Below, one piece after another: positions 23,813-35,800 of a stretch of 64,000 nt of DNA (within the stretch, counting starts at the first letter, position 1; the number at the start of each line of letters is the position of its first letter). The position numbers and the translations under genes were made by a program. The notes beneath the pieces are model-generated. The model was not told the origin of the DNA. It made no database searches and saw nothing but the letters and a program-made list of their open reading frames with translations. The DNA is from Aliidongia dinghuensis (lineage in GTDB: Bacteria > Pseudomonadota > Alphaproteobacteria > ATCC43930 > CGMCC-115725): NCBI RefSeq assembly GCF_014643535.1, contig NZ_BMJQ01000024.1, forward strand, positions 21,497 through 85,496. The letters are read 5' to 3'.

Positions 23813-26800
23813 ATGCCCGTTCGTTCTGCCGCCCGTGCTTCACGCTCCTTCCACGCCGCACTTCTCGCCAGTGTCAGCGCGCTGACATTACTGATGACCG
23901 GTGCCCCGGCGGAGGCGCGGAACATTCTCGCGGCGGATGGCGCGGCCTCGGCGGCGGCCAACGCGGCGGCGGGCGCCGTCATGTCGGCGCAGCAGGCGGC
24001 GGCCGCGACGCAGCAGTCGATGAACTCGCTCGCCCGCGCGACCCAGGCGATCCAGGCCATGCAAGCGGCCCAGGGCGCTGCCCGCAACCTGGCCTTGAGC
24101 GCGCCGAGCACGGTGCCGAACGGGCTCGGCGCCGGCGGGCTGCAGGTGGCGCCCAATGTCGGGACGGATCCGAGCCTCTGGCAGAATGCGAACCTGCCGA
24201 CCCAGGCGACGAGCGGCGGGCAGACCACCGTCACCGTCAAGCAGACCGCGCAGAAGGCGATCCTGACCTGGGCTCAGTTCAACGTCGGCAAGGACACGAC
24301 GGTCCATTTCGACCAGACGGCCGGCAACAGCTCGGCCGGCAACAACTGGATCGCGCTCAACCGGATCGTCGATCCCTCGGGCGTGCCGAGCCAGATCCTG
24401 GGCCAAATCAAGGCCGAGGGCTCGGTCTATCTCCTGAACCGCAACGGCGTGATCTTCGGCGGGTCCAGCCAGGTCAACACGAACTCGCTGCTGGTCACCT
24501 CGCTGCCTTTCCTCAGCGAACCGCTCAATCTCGCCGCCATGACGCCGGGCAGTGCCGCCTATGACAACGCGGTGGCGGCGAGCAACGCGATGTTCCTCGG
24601 GCCGGGCATCACCGGCCCGGCGAACCAGAATCAGCTCTCGCTGGGCATGGGCACGTACACGGCGAGCGATCTCCAATCCATCGGCGCCGTCAGCGTCGAG
24701 GCCGGTGCCCAGCTTCAAGTTGGAAGCCTGGGCTGGGCATTCCTGGCGGCGCCCAGCGTCAGCAATGCGGGCACGATCCTGGCGCCGGGCGGGCAGGCCA
24801 TCCTGGCCGCCGGTGTCGGCGTCGGCCTCACGGTATCGGGAGCCCCAGGCTCTTCCTGGCTTTCGCCCTATCTGACCGGGCGGGTCTCCACCGGGAATCC
24901 CGATCCGACCCCGCTGTTCGCGGCGACGAACACGGGGCTCATCGAGGCGGCGACCGGCAACGTGACCATGCTGGGCGCCACGATCAATCAGCTCGGCGTC
25001 GTCGCAGTCACGACCAGCATCACCCGTCCTGGCGCGATCACGCTCACCGCCTATGACGAGGGAAACGGCGGCGGTGCGGCCTACGCCTTTCGGGGCGGGC
25101 CCCTGGTCTTCGGGCCGCAGTCGGTGACGACGGTCTTGCCACAGGAGAACGGCGAGACGACGACCTCGACCCAGTCGGCAAGCCAGACCTTCGTGCCCGG
25201 CAGCATGAACCTGACCGGCGGTTCGGTCATATTCCAGGGCGGCTCGCTCGTCGAGGCGCCGGGCGCCTCGGTCGGCGTGACCGCGCTGCAGCTCGCCCAG
25301 TCCCCGCTCGACCCGACGGTGGCGAGCCGGATCTATATAGACAACGGCGCCGTGATCGACGTGTCGGGCCTGGCCGACGTCGAGCGGCCGGCCTCGGCAA
25401 CGCTCGTCACGATCGGGCCGCTGACCGCCAACGATCTGGCGGACTCGCCGCTGCAGCGCAACGGCTTCCTGCTCGGCAAGACGGTGGTGATCGACAGCAC
25501 GGTTTCCGGCACCCGCGCGGACGGCGAGGCCTGGGTCGGCTCGCCGCTGCTCGACGCCCAAGGCTACGTCGACCAGATGCCGCGCACCATCGACCAGATG
25601 CTGGTCAATGCCGGCACGCTCAAGCTTGCCGGCGGCGAGGTGATCGCGGCGCCCGGCTCGATCATGAACCTGACCGGCGGCTATATCCATTACCTGGGCG
25701 GCACGGTGCGCACGACCCGGCTGATGGATGCCTCGGGCCATATGGCCGACATCGCCAAGGCCGACCCGAACGATACCTATGTCGGCATCGCCGGCCAGTT
25801 CACGGTCGACCACGCCAAGTGGGGGGTGAAAGAGGTCTATGGCAGTGCGCTGCTCGACGTCGGCATCAATCAGGCCGACTTCATCCAGGGCGGCAGCGGC
25901 GGCACGCTCGATATCCTGGCTGGTGCAATCTACGCGCCCTATAACCCGACCGGATCGACCGGGGCCACAATCCTCGACGGCACGATCGAGGCCTGGGCCG
26001 AGTCCGGCCGCAAGCAGGTCGCCGGCGGTACGCTCGCCAAGGGCGGCGTGCTGCTGGTTGGCGATGCGGCGCTCGCGAAGATCCTGTTCCCGGCGGCGGC
26101 CGAGAACGGCAGCCCGCCGACGACGACACAGGGCATCGTCATCGCCGACCAGGGGACCGATCTCGGCGCGATCGATCCCGCCTTCAATGCGAACACCTCG
26201 CTCATGACCGCCGGCAACCTGGCCAAGGACCAGTTCGACCCGGGCAACCCACTTTTCACCTCGATGCTCTCGGCGCCGCTGCTCGATGCGGCCGGCTTTT
26301 CCTCGATGAGCTTCAGGGCGTCCACCAACCTCGCGGTCGAGGCGCCTCTTACGGTCCAGCCGGGCGGCTCGATCTCGCTGACCGGCGGTGCCGTCCAGGT
26401 CAATGCCGACCTGACGGCGCCGGGCGGTGCCATCGCCGTGACGGGGACAGGCTATTTGGTAGCCCAGAGCCTGAGCGGCATCCTGCCGTCCCGGCTCTTC
26501 ACCGGCGACGTGACGGTGGCATCCAGAGTGACGGTGAGCGCCGCCGGGCGCTGGGTCAACGATACCGGTCTCGGCCCCGACCAGATCGCAGGCACGGCCG
26601 ATCTCGACGGCGGCAGCATCTCGATCACCACCCAGGCCAATGCGGCCCAGCCAGCCACCAACACTCCCGTCGTCGACCTGACCGGCTCGATCAATCTTGC
26701 GAAGGGCAGCGTGCTCGACGTCTCCGGCGGCGGCTATGTCGACACGAACGGCAAGCTCAAGCAGAGCGACGGCATCCCGGCCGGCAAGGGCGGCAGCGTC

Positions 26801-29800
26801 TCGCTCCAGACGTATGTCTTCACCGGCGGCGCCTTCGGCACCTACGGCGGGATGGTCAAGCCGGACACCCAGCCGGTCGGCGGCAGGATCGTCCTCGACG
26901 GCGTGCTGCGCGGCTACGGCTTCTCGGGTGGCGGCACGCTCACGCTGCAGGCCCTGGGCATCGAGATTGGCGGCGATCCGGCGACGGCGCATCCCTACGA
27001 TCTCGTCCTGCCGGGCGATTTCTTCACCCGCGGCGGCTTCGGTGCCTATGCGCTGTCGGCGGTCTATGACGCCACGATCGCGGCCGGCACGACGGTCACG
27101 GTGAGCGAGCGGAACTTCATCCCGAACCTGCCGGCCCTGCTCGCCGCCCCGACCGGGACCGGCCTCTACGGGGCAGGGAGCGTGCTGCCCGATGGGGCCC
27201 CCGACGGGACCTATGTCACGATTGGCGCCCTCGATCCCTATCACCGCCAGGCGGCCGGCTTCTCGCTCACGTCCGACAGCTATCTGTCGTGGAACGGCAG
27301 CGCCTCGCCGATGAGCTATCTGCCGCCGTCCTTCTCCGGGGTCACGAATACGCTGCTGCTGGACACCGGGGCAGCGATCCTGGCCGACCCGGGGGCGGCC
27401 GTCTCGCTCGCCTCCTATGACCAGCTCACCGACCTCGGCACGATCACCGCCCATGGCGGCTCAATCGCGCTGACCGCCTCGGCGCTCCCCGGCAGCCCGC
27501 AAACCGGCTCGATCTGGCTGGGGAGCAACAGCCTGCTCGACGCGTCCGGCATCGCGCTGGTCAACCCGCTGGCGGCACCCATCAGGACGGCATCCGGACT
27601 GGCTCAGCCGGTCACGGGCAAGGTGCTCGACGGCGGCTCGGTCACGGTTCTCGACGGCACGGGAACCGTGGTCGCCGAGGCCGGGGCGCGGATCGACGTT
27701 TCGGGGACTGCTGCGGTCTTCGACATCGCAGGGGCCGCAGGCCCGATCGCCGTGCCGACCGCCGTCTGGAGCGACGCGGGCGTGATTACGCTGGGCGGTG
27801 CGGAGGGCCTGCTGTTCGACGGCACGCTCGCGGCCCATCCCGGCGCGGCCCATCCCGGCGCGGCGCAGGCTGAGGGCGGCACGCTCGTCCTGTCCAACGC
27901 GCAGAAATTGATCGTTGGAACCCCGACCGTGCTCAAGGCGAGCGGCATCATCCTGCAGCAATCGGGCGATTTCGTCCCGCCGGGGCTGGAACCCGGGCAG
28001 GCGATTCCCGGTGCCGCGGGTATCGAGCATTTCGCGGTCGACCGGCTCACGGGCTCGGGCATCGACAGCATCGGCATCGGCGCCGATCCGCGGCTGGTCT
28101 TCACTGTGCAGAACACGTCGAGCCTGCTGCCCACCGGCGCGCTCTCGATCGGCTTCGCCGGCGACGTCTCGCTCGATGTCGGGCGCTCGGTCGTAGTGGG
28201 GGCGACCAGCCTCGTCGCCCTGCCGGCCGGCGCTACGAGCCTGCCGGCCATCGCCGCCGGCCGGGCCTCGGTCGGCGGCATCACCGCCGCGATCAACGCC
28301 CCTTACGTCAACATCAACGGCGCCTTCGCGAACCTGCCGGCGCTCTCCGTCGCCGACGGTACGCTCGCGGTCTCGGCCGGCACGCTCGACCTGACCGGGC
28401 GCATCGCGCTCGAGAACTTCGGCACTGCCAACTTCACCAGCACCGGCGACATCCGCTTCTACAACCCGACTTCGTCGACGACCCTTGCCGTGGGCGAGCT
28501 CGTCACCGGCGGCAACCTCGTCTTCCGGGCGGCGCAGCTCTATCCGGCCACCGCCAACACCTTCATCATCGATGCCGTGGGGCCGATCGTCGGCGGCACG
28601 CAGCTGCCCACCACGATCACGATCCTGCCGAACGGCACCGCCGCCACGCCGCTCTCGGCCGGCGGCAGCCTGCTGCTCGACGCGACCGACATCGTGCAAG
28701 CCGGGACCCTGCGCGCGCCCGGCGGCGGTCTCATCCTGGGCGTCAGCGATGTGACCGGCCAGGCGGCCGCGTTCAACAACCTGCCGCTGGTCGCGACCAA
28801 TTCGGTGACGCTCGCCGCCGGCAGTACGACCTCCGTCTCCCTCGGCGGCGCCACCGTGCCCTACGGCACCACGGTCGACGGCATCGACTGGCAGTTCCAG
28901 ATCTATGCCCCGAGCATCACCAACGCGACCTATCCCGACATGACGGCGCCGCCGGCGAAGACGATCAGCCTGGGGGCGGCGGCCCTGGCGCTCGAGCCGG
29001 GCGCCACGGTCGACCTCTCGGGCGGCGGCACTATCCAGGCCTCGGAATGGGTCGCCGGCACCGGCGGCTCGCGCAACCTGCTGCTCGCGACCAACACCAG
29101 CTACGCGAGCGGCGCCACGCCGACCCAGGTGCCGCTCTATCCCGACGGCCGCCAGATCTACGCCATCCTGCCCGGCTACGGCAGCGCCGTGGCGCCGGTC
29201 GATCCCGAGTTCGCGCCGACCGGGGGCGCCGTCGGCCAGCAGGTCTATCTCTCCGGCACCGCGGGCCTGCCTGCCGGCTACTACACGCTCCTGCCGGGGC
29301 AATACGCGACCCTGCCGGGTGCCCTCCGCGTCGTGCAGCAGACCGGCACGGTCAATGCGGTGGCGGCGGAGAACGCGGTGCTGCCGGACGGCAGCCGCAT
29401 CGTCGCCGGCACGTTCGTCAACGGGCTGACCGGCGCCCGCGCGGCTGAGACCACGGCGTTCCTGGTCCAGCCGCGTGCAGCCTGGGGCCAGTATTCGCAA
29501 TATAACGTCACCGACGCCGACAGCTATTTCGCGGAGCTCGCCCGGAGCGGCGGCACCGCCGTGCCGCGGTTGCCGGTCGACGCCGGCCAGCTGGCGCTCG
29601 CCGCCACGCGGGCGCTCACCTTGGGGGCCACGCTCGACACCGCGGCAGGCCCGGGCGGCCGCGGTGCCCAGGTCGACATCGCGTCCCGGGACATCCAGAT
29701 TGTGGGATCGGGCGAGGCGGTGCGCGACGGCTACCTGAGGCTCGATGCCGCGGCGCTCGACGCGCTCGGCGCCGAGAGCCTGCTGGTCGGCGGCACCCGG

Positions 29801-32800
29801 ACCCAGAGCGACAACGGCGACACCATCGCCGTCGCGGCCAACAGCATCGTCGTCTCGACCGATGCGGCTCATCCGCTGACCGGTCCAGAGGTCATCCTGG
29901 TCACCAAGACCGATACGACCGGCACCGATCCCAATGCCGCGACCGGCCTCCTGGTCGAGCGCGGCAGCGTGATCGCGGCGCAAGGGGCCATCGCCGGCCC
30001 ACCCGTGCCGCTCACCATCGGAAGCTCGACGACCAGTGGAGACGGGGCGCTGCTGGCGGTCTCCAATGCCGGCATCCTCCAGATCGCCCGCAACGGCGTG
30101 CCCGCTGCACCGCAAGGGCTGCTCACCGTCCAGGGCGGCGTCGCGCTCTCGGGCGGGCAGGGGCTGACCCTCGACGCCACAGGGACCGTCCTGGTCGATC
30201 CGACCGCGGTCCTCGCCGGCCAGGCGATCGCGGCCGACAGCGGCCTCGTCACCTTCGTGGCCGGCAACGCGGCCCGGCCCAATGGGGGGCTGGTGATCGG
30301 CGCCGGCACGCTCGCCCAGTTCGCCGCGGCCCGGCAGGTCCTGCTGCGCAGCTACGGCGCGATGGATTTCGAGGGCGACATCACGGTGGACGTGGCCAAC
30401 GACCTGGTCCTGAGCGCCGGCGCCTTCACCAGCGGGGCGCAAGGCGAGGCCGGCAGCGTTGCGATCCATGCCGGCACCGTGACCCTGGCCAACGACCTCG
30501 CGGCGGCTCCGCCTGCGGCGCTCACGACCGGCAGCGGCACCCTGTCGCTGAAGGGGAACGAGATCGACTTCGGCACGCCGGGCAGCACCGTGCGCAGCAC
30601 GGCCGGGTTCTCCGGCTTCGGGGCGGTGACCGTGACCGCCGCCGACGGCATCGTCGGGCAGGGCAGCGGCACATTCGATTTCGGCACCCTGCCGGTGACG
30701 CTGACGGCGCCGAAGATCGTCGCGGGCGCCGGCGGCAGTGCCACCGTGAAGACCGCCGGGGCGCTGGTGCTGAACCCCGCCGCCGCCGGCGGCGCCACCT
30801 CGGCCGACGCGGCCTTCGGCGGCGCCATCACCCTCATCGGCGGGGCGCTTCGGGACAATGCTCTCGTCCAGGCCGTCGCCGGCAATGTCACGCTCGAGGC
30901 GACGTCCGGCGCTCTCGCCGTCGATGACGGTGCCGCGGTGGAGGTGGCGGGCTTCGTCAAGCAGTTCTTCGACACCGCCGCCTATGCGCCGGCCGGGAAG
31001 ATCATCCTCACTGCCGATGCCGGAAACGTCCGGGTGGCACCGGGTGCCGTGCTCGATTTCTCCGGCGCCGCCGGCGGCGGGGCCGCGGGTGCGGTCACGC
31101 TGTCGGCACCGCAGGGCAGGGTCGATCTGCTTGGCACACTCCGCGGCGGGGCAGCCGCGGGGGTGCAAGGCGGCTCCTTCACGCTCGACACCGGCGCCGC
31201 CGCCGATCTCGACGCGCTCGCCGCGACGCTGGCGTCGAGTGGCGTCGACAAGCTGATCTCCGTCCATACGCGCAACGGCAACCTCGTGCTCTCGGCCGGC
31301 CGCACGCTGAAGGCGCAGGATGTCGCCCTCACGGCCGACGGCGGCAGCGTGCCGGGTGCCGCTGCCGGCAATGTCGTCATCGCCGGCACGATCGACGTCT
31401 CCGGTCCCTATGCCGGCGAGATCGACCTCTACGGCAAGAGCGGTGTCGACCTCGAGGGCAGCCTGCTCGCGCGCAGCTTTGTCGGTGGCCAGCAGGGCGG
31501 CACCGTCGCGATCGGCACCAGCGGTGTTGCGAACGGCAGCGTGAACGGCACCTATGGCTATGAGAACGTCGATCCCGCCGGCAGCGGCGTGATCCATCTC
31601 GGCCCCGGCGCCGTGATCGATGTCTCGGGCGGCTCCGCCGATGCGCTCGCGGGCGGATCGATCAGCTTCCGCGCACCGCTGCTCGACAACCAGGACGTCC
31701 GGATCATCGACCGCGGCGCCTCGCTGCGCGGCGCCCGGGTCGTCACCATCGAGCCCTATGCGGTCTGGAGCCCCGCGGACGCCTCGACCGGCGCCCGGCA
31801 TTTCGATGGGATCATCGATCCGGCGGGCTGGTATGACAGCAGCGGCAAGCTGGTCCCCGGCACCTGGACCGATGCGTCCGGCAACATTCTCGCCACGCCC
31901 ACGGATCCGGACACGCTCAAGACCTATCTGGCGAACGACTACTTCACGCCCCACACGGCGAATGCCGAGCACACGGGGTTCTACGGCAATAATGCCGACG
32001 GCAGCGCCGGCACCCTGATGCGGTTCGTCGAGGCCCCCGGCTTCGCCTTCACCAACGACTACGGCGGCATCGCCAACCTGCAAGTCCGTCCCGGCATCGA
32101 GCTCTACAATCCGGTCTCGAGCGGCGTGAACGGCGGGAACATCTCGGTCCTGACCAACTGGAACCTCGCCGCCGGCGCCAGCCCGACCGCGCTCGCCTAC
32201 CGCTACAACGGGTTGGCGCCGATCCTCTCGATCCTGGCGGGGAACGATCTCGACATCGAGGCCTCGATCACCGACGGCTTCTACCAGCAGAACGACGGCC
32301 CGCATCTGGCCGATCCGGTGACATCGCCCTCCGTGCAAGCCTTGAACGACTACAATGCCACCTTGGCCTATTTCAACGCCCAAAACATATGGAACGGGAC
32401 CATCAAGGAAAAGGCAGGTGCCACGAGCGCCGGCTACGTGGGGCCTGCCGGAGGAATCGTCAATTTGTCCACTAATGGCGATCCTTACTACTTTACCCTC
32501 AAGGCACCACTGTCTGGCCAGTCCAACGATTATTACACGAACTATATTGCCTATATCAGTGAGATCGGGGCTGGCGGGCCGCTGACGACCGGCAACTCCT
32601 GGTCACGCCAGTTCTTCGTCGACAGCACGACGGGCTTCCTGGTCTACAAGCCGGTGACCGTCGGCCCCGCCACCGGGCAAGCGGTGCCCAATCCATCAAA
32701 CTTGTCGCTCTATCCGACCTACCAGAGCTATGTGAGCGCCTACCTCGCCTGGCTCCAGGCGAACTTCAAGACGAACCCTGTGGCGGATCGGGCGGCGACG

Positions 32801-35800
32801 CCGCCACCGCTCCTGCAACCGGCGACGGTCGACTATGCCAACTATGGCGGATATACGGTCGATTACGGCCAGTACATTGCCGGCCACACCTCCTATTTCC
32901 AATATGTTGCGAACAAGGTCGGCAACCAGTTCTTCGGCTCGCAGCTGTTCTACCTTCCTGGCGCACCGCTGCCCAATCCCGATAGAGGCAGCCTCGGCAC
33001 GGTGCCTGTGGCGCCGAGTGCCGCGAACAACAGTCCCTCCAACATGCCGATCGCGGGCAGCCCGGCCTCGCTTGTCTCGGCGACGCTGCTCGGCGGCTCC
33101 AGCTCGTCATACCGGCTGGTGGCGGGCGCCGATGCCGGCAGCGCCGATCCGCTCGCGGTGGATGCCGGGTCCGCCGGCAGCGTCGATCTCGGCGGGCATT
33201 TCGCGGTCGCCGACACGGCAACGAAGGACGTGAACGGCAACCCGCTCAGCAATCGGATCGGGCGGACCCTGTTGCTGCCTACGACGGTACGGACCGGCAC
33301 CGGCTCGATCGACATCGCGGCAGCCGGCGACGTGGCGTGGCTCGACAATGCCGCGCCAGCCGCCGTCTACGCGGCGGGCGAGCCGATGCCCGGCACCAGC
33401 GCCCTGACCGGTATCGCCGCGATCCGTCCGACGGGGAACTATTCGGCGGAGCTGCTCACGACCGGCCAGGTCAACCCCTATAACGGCGGCGACATCACGA
33501 TTTCGGCCGGCCGGGACGTCCTCGGTATCGAGCAGGTCTACGACACCACAGGGAATGCCACCGGCACCGCGGGCACTTTTCTCGGGCAGACCTGGTGGCA
33601 ATGGATGGAGAGTGGCAACACGGCGACCGCTTCGTCGATCAACTTCGCCGCCTTCGATCAGGGGGTGATGTCGATCGGCGGCAATGTCGCCGTGACGGCG
33701 GGCCGCGACATCCGGGAGCTGTCGGTCTCGCTGCCCACGACCTGGTATGCGACCGGCGGCGCCGTGACCACGGTCGGCGGGGGCGACCTGACGGTGATCG
33801 CCGGCGGCGACATCCTGGGCGGCAGCTATTTCGTCGCCAAGGGGACGGGCAGCCTGACGGCCGGCGGGGCGATCGCTTCCGCCTTCGACCTCACTTCGGG
33901 GGCGAATTCCCCGTTCTCGTCCGCGGTGACCACGCCGGTCTCGACGCTGCTCGGCTACCAGGACACCCGGTGGAATGTGACGGCGCGGCAGGATGCCGAC
34001 ATCGGCGGCATCTACGACCCGTCCTATCTGCAGAACCCGCTCGTCACCCTCGTCGGGTCGCGTGACTCGCAGAACCCCACCGGCAATTCCGCGCTCTCGA
34101 TCCTGTCGGTCAACGGCGATGCCCGGCTCGACACCATGACCTTGCCGACGGTGCTGCTGTGGGGCAGTCCGACCGATGGTCGGGTCCTGCCGGCCTCGCT
34201 CGCCATGACAGCGCTCGGCGGCGACATCTATATCGGCGGCAGCGGCGAGCTTTATCCGTCGCCGACCGGCCAGTTCAGCCTGCTGGCCGACCAGTCGGTT
34301 ACGCTGGTAGAGACGATCGCTTCGGGCTCGGGCCCGGCCGGCCGCTACTTCGGCCTGGTCGACCTCGATCCCTCGCAATTTCCGACGCCGCTCGATCCTT
34401 TGGCAACCAACGCCATCCTGCCCGAGTGGCTGCAGGCTGGCGGCCTGGGACCGAACTCGCGCTACAACCAGGTCGTGGCGCGCGCCGGGACGGATCCGGT
34501 GCGGATCTATGCCTTGAACGGCGACATCGTCGAGGGGCGGCTCAACAGCAGCGGGTTCTACCAGGACGAATTGATCCTGGAGCCGAACAAGCCCGCCTTC
34601 ATCCAGGCGGGGCACGATATCGTGAACCTCACCTTCCTCGGCCAGAACTTCTCCGACAGCGATGTGACGCGCATCGTTGCCGGCCACGACATCTACGACA
34701 CGCCGCTGGGAGTGGCCCTGCAATATCCGGGGAGCTATCACATCGTGCCGGCGGTCGAGCTCGCCGGTCCCGGCTACCTGGACGTTGAGGCCGGCCGGAA
34801 CATCGGACCGATTGCCTCGGCCAACCAGGCCTATCTGACCTATGGCTCCGCCCTCAGCAGCGTCAGCCTCGGTCAGGGGGACGTCGTCACGGGGTTCCAG
34901 GCCATCGGCGATCAGTTCAACGCCCTGCTGCCGCCGGAGAGCGCCAGCATCACGATGCTGTTCGGCGTGGCGCCCGGGATCAACGATGCAGGCTTCGCCG
35001 CGGCCTATATCGATCCGGCGGCCCCGCCGATCCCGGGCGTTGCGAGCGTAGCGCCCCAACTTGTCGATTATGTCGAGCGGATCGCGCCGGGCACTGTGGG
35101 CCTCACGCCCGATGAGGCCTGGACGATCTTCCGGACCCTGCCGGCGTACCGGCAGCAGGCTTTCATCGACCAGGCGTTCTTCAATGTCCTGACCCGGGTG
35201 GGGGCGGACTACAACAATGCCGCGAGCCCCTATTTCCACCAATATGCGCGCGGCTACCAGGCGATCAACACGCTGTTCCCGGCCAGCGACGGCTACACCC
35301 GGAACGCCCTCGACGGCGGCACCAACGGCGCCAACGCGCCCGTGCCGACCGGCACTTTCGACATGCGCGGCGCCACGGTGCAAACCCAGGAGGGTGGCGA
35401 CATCCATATCCTCGGGCCCGGCGGGCGCATCCTGGTCGGCAGCTCGTCCGCGCCGCCCTATGTGGTCAACGCCCAGGGCCAGACGGTAGTCGGCCCGAAC
35501 CAGCAGGGCATCTTGACGCTCGAGACCGGCGGCGTCGGCATCTTCAGCGACCAGAGCCTATTGCTCGCGCAGAGCCGCATCTTCACCGAGCAGGGCGGCA
35601 GCATGACCATCTGGTCGTCGAACGGCGACATCAACGCGGGCGAGGGCGCCAAGACCACGTCCGACGTGCCGCCGCCCGACTACAAGATGGACCCGGACGG
35701 CCACTTCCAGCTCGACGCCAAGTCGGAGGTGACCGGCGCCGGCATCGCGACCTTGCAGACAATCCCGGACGCCCCACGAGGCAACGTCTACCTGATTGCG

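Noticed and set aside
27461..32383. A 1640-codon open frame on the minus strand opposite the exoprotein gene (also 23888-27454 and 33107-35407)
   Set aside because: The encoded proteins are low-complexity Arg/Gly/Asp-rich strings without domains, typical antisense shadows of GC-rich repeat genes. The plus-strand frame has a signal peptide and the TPS domain.
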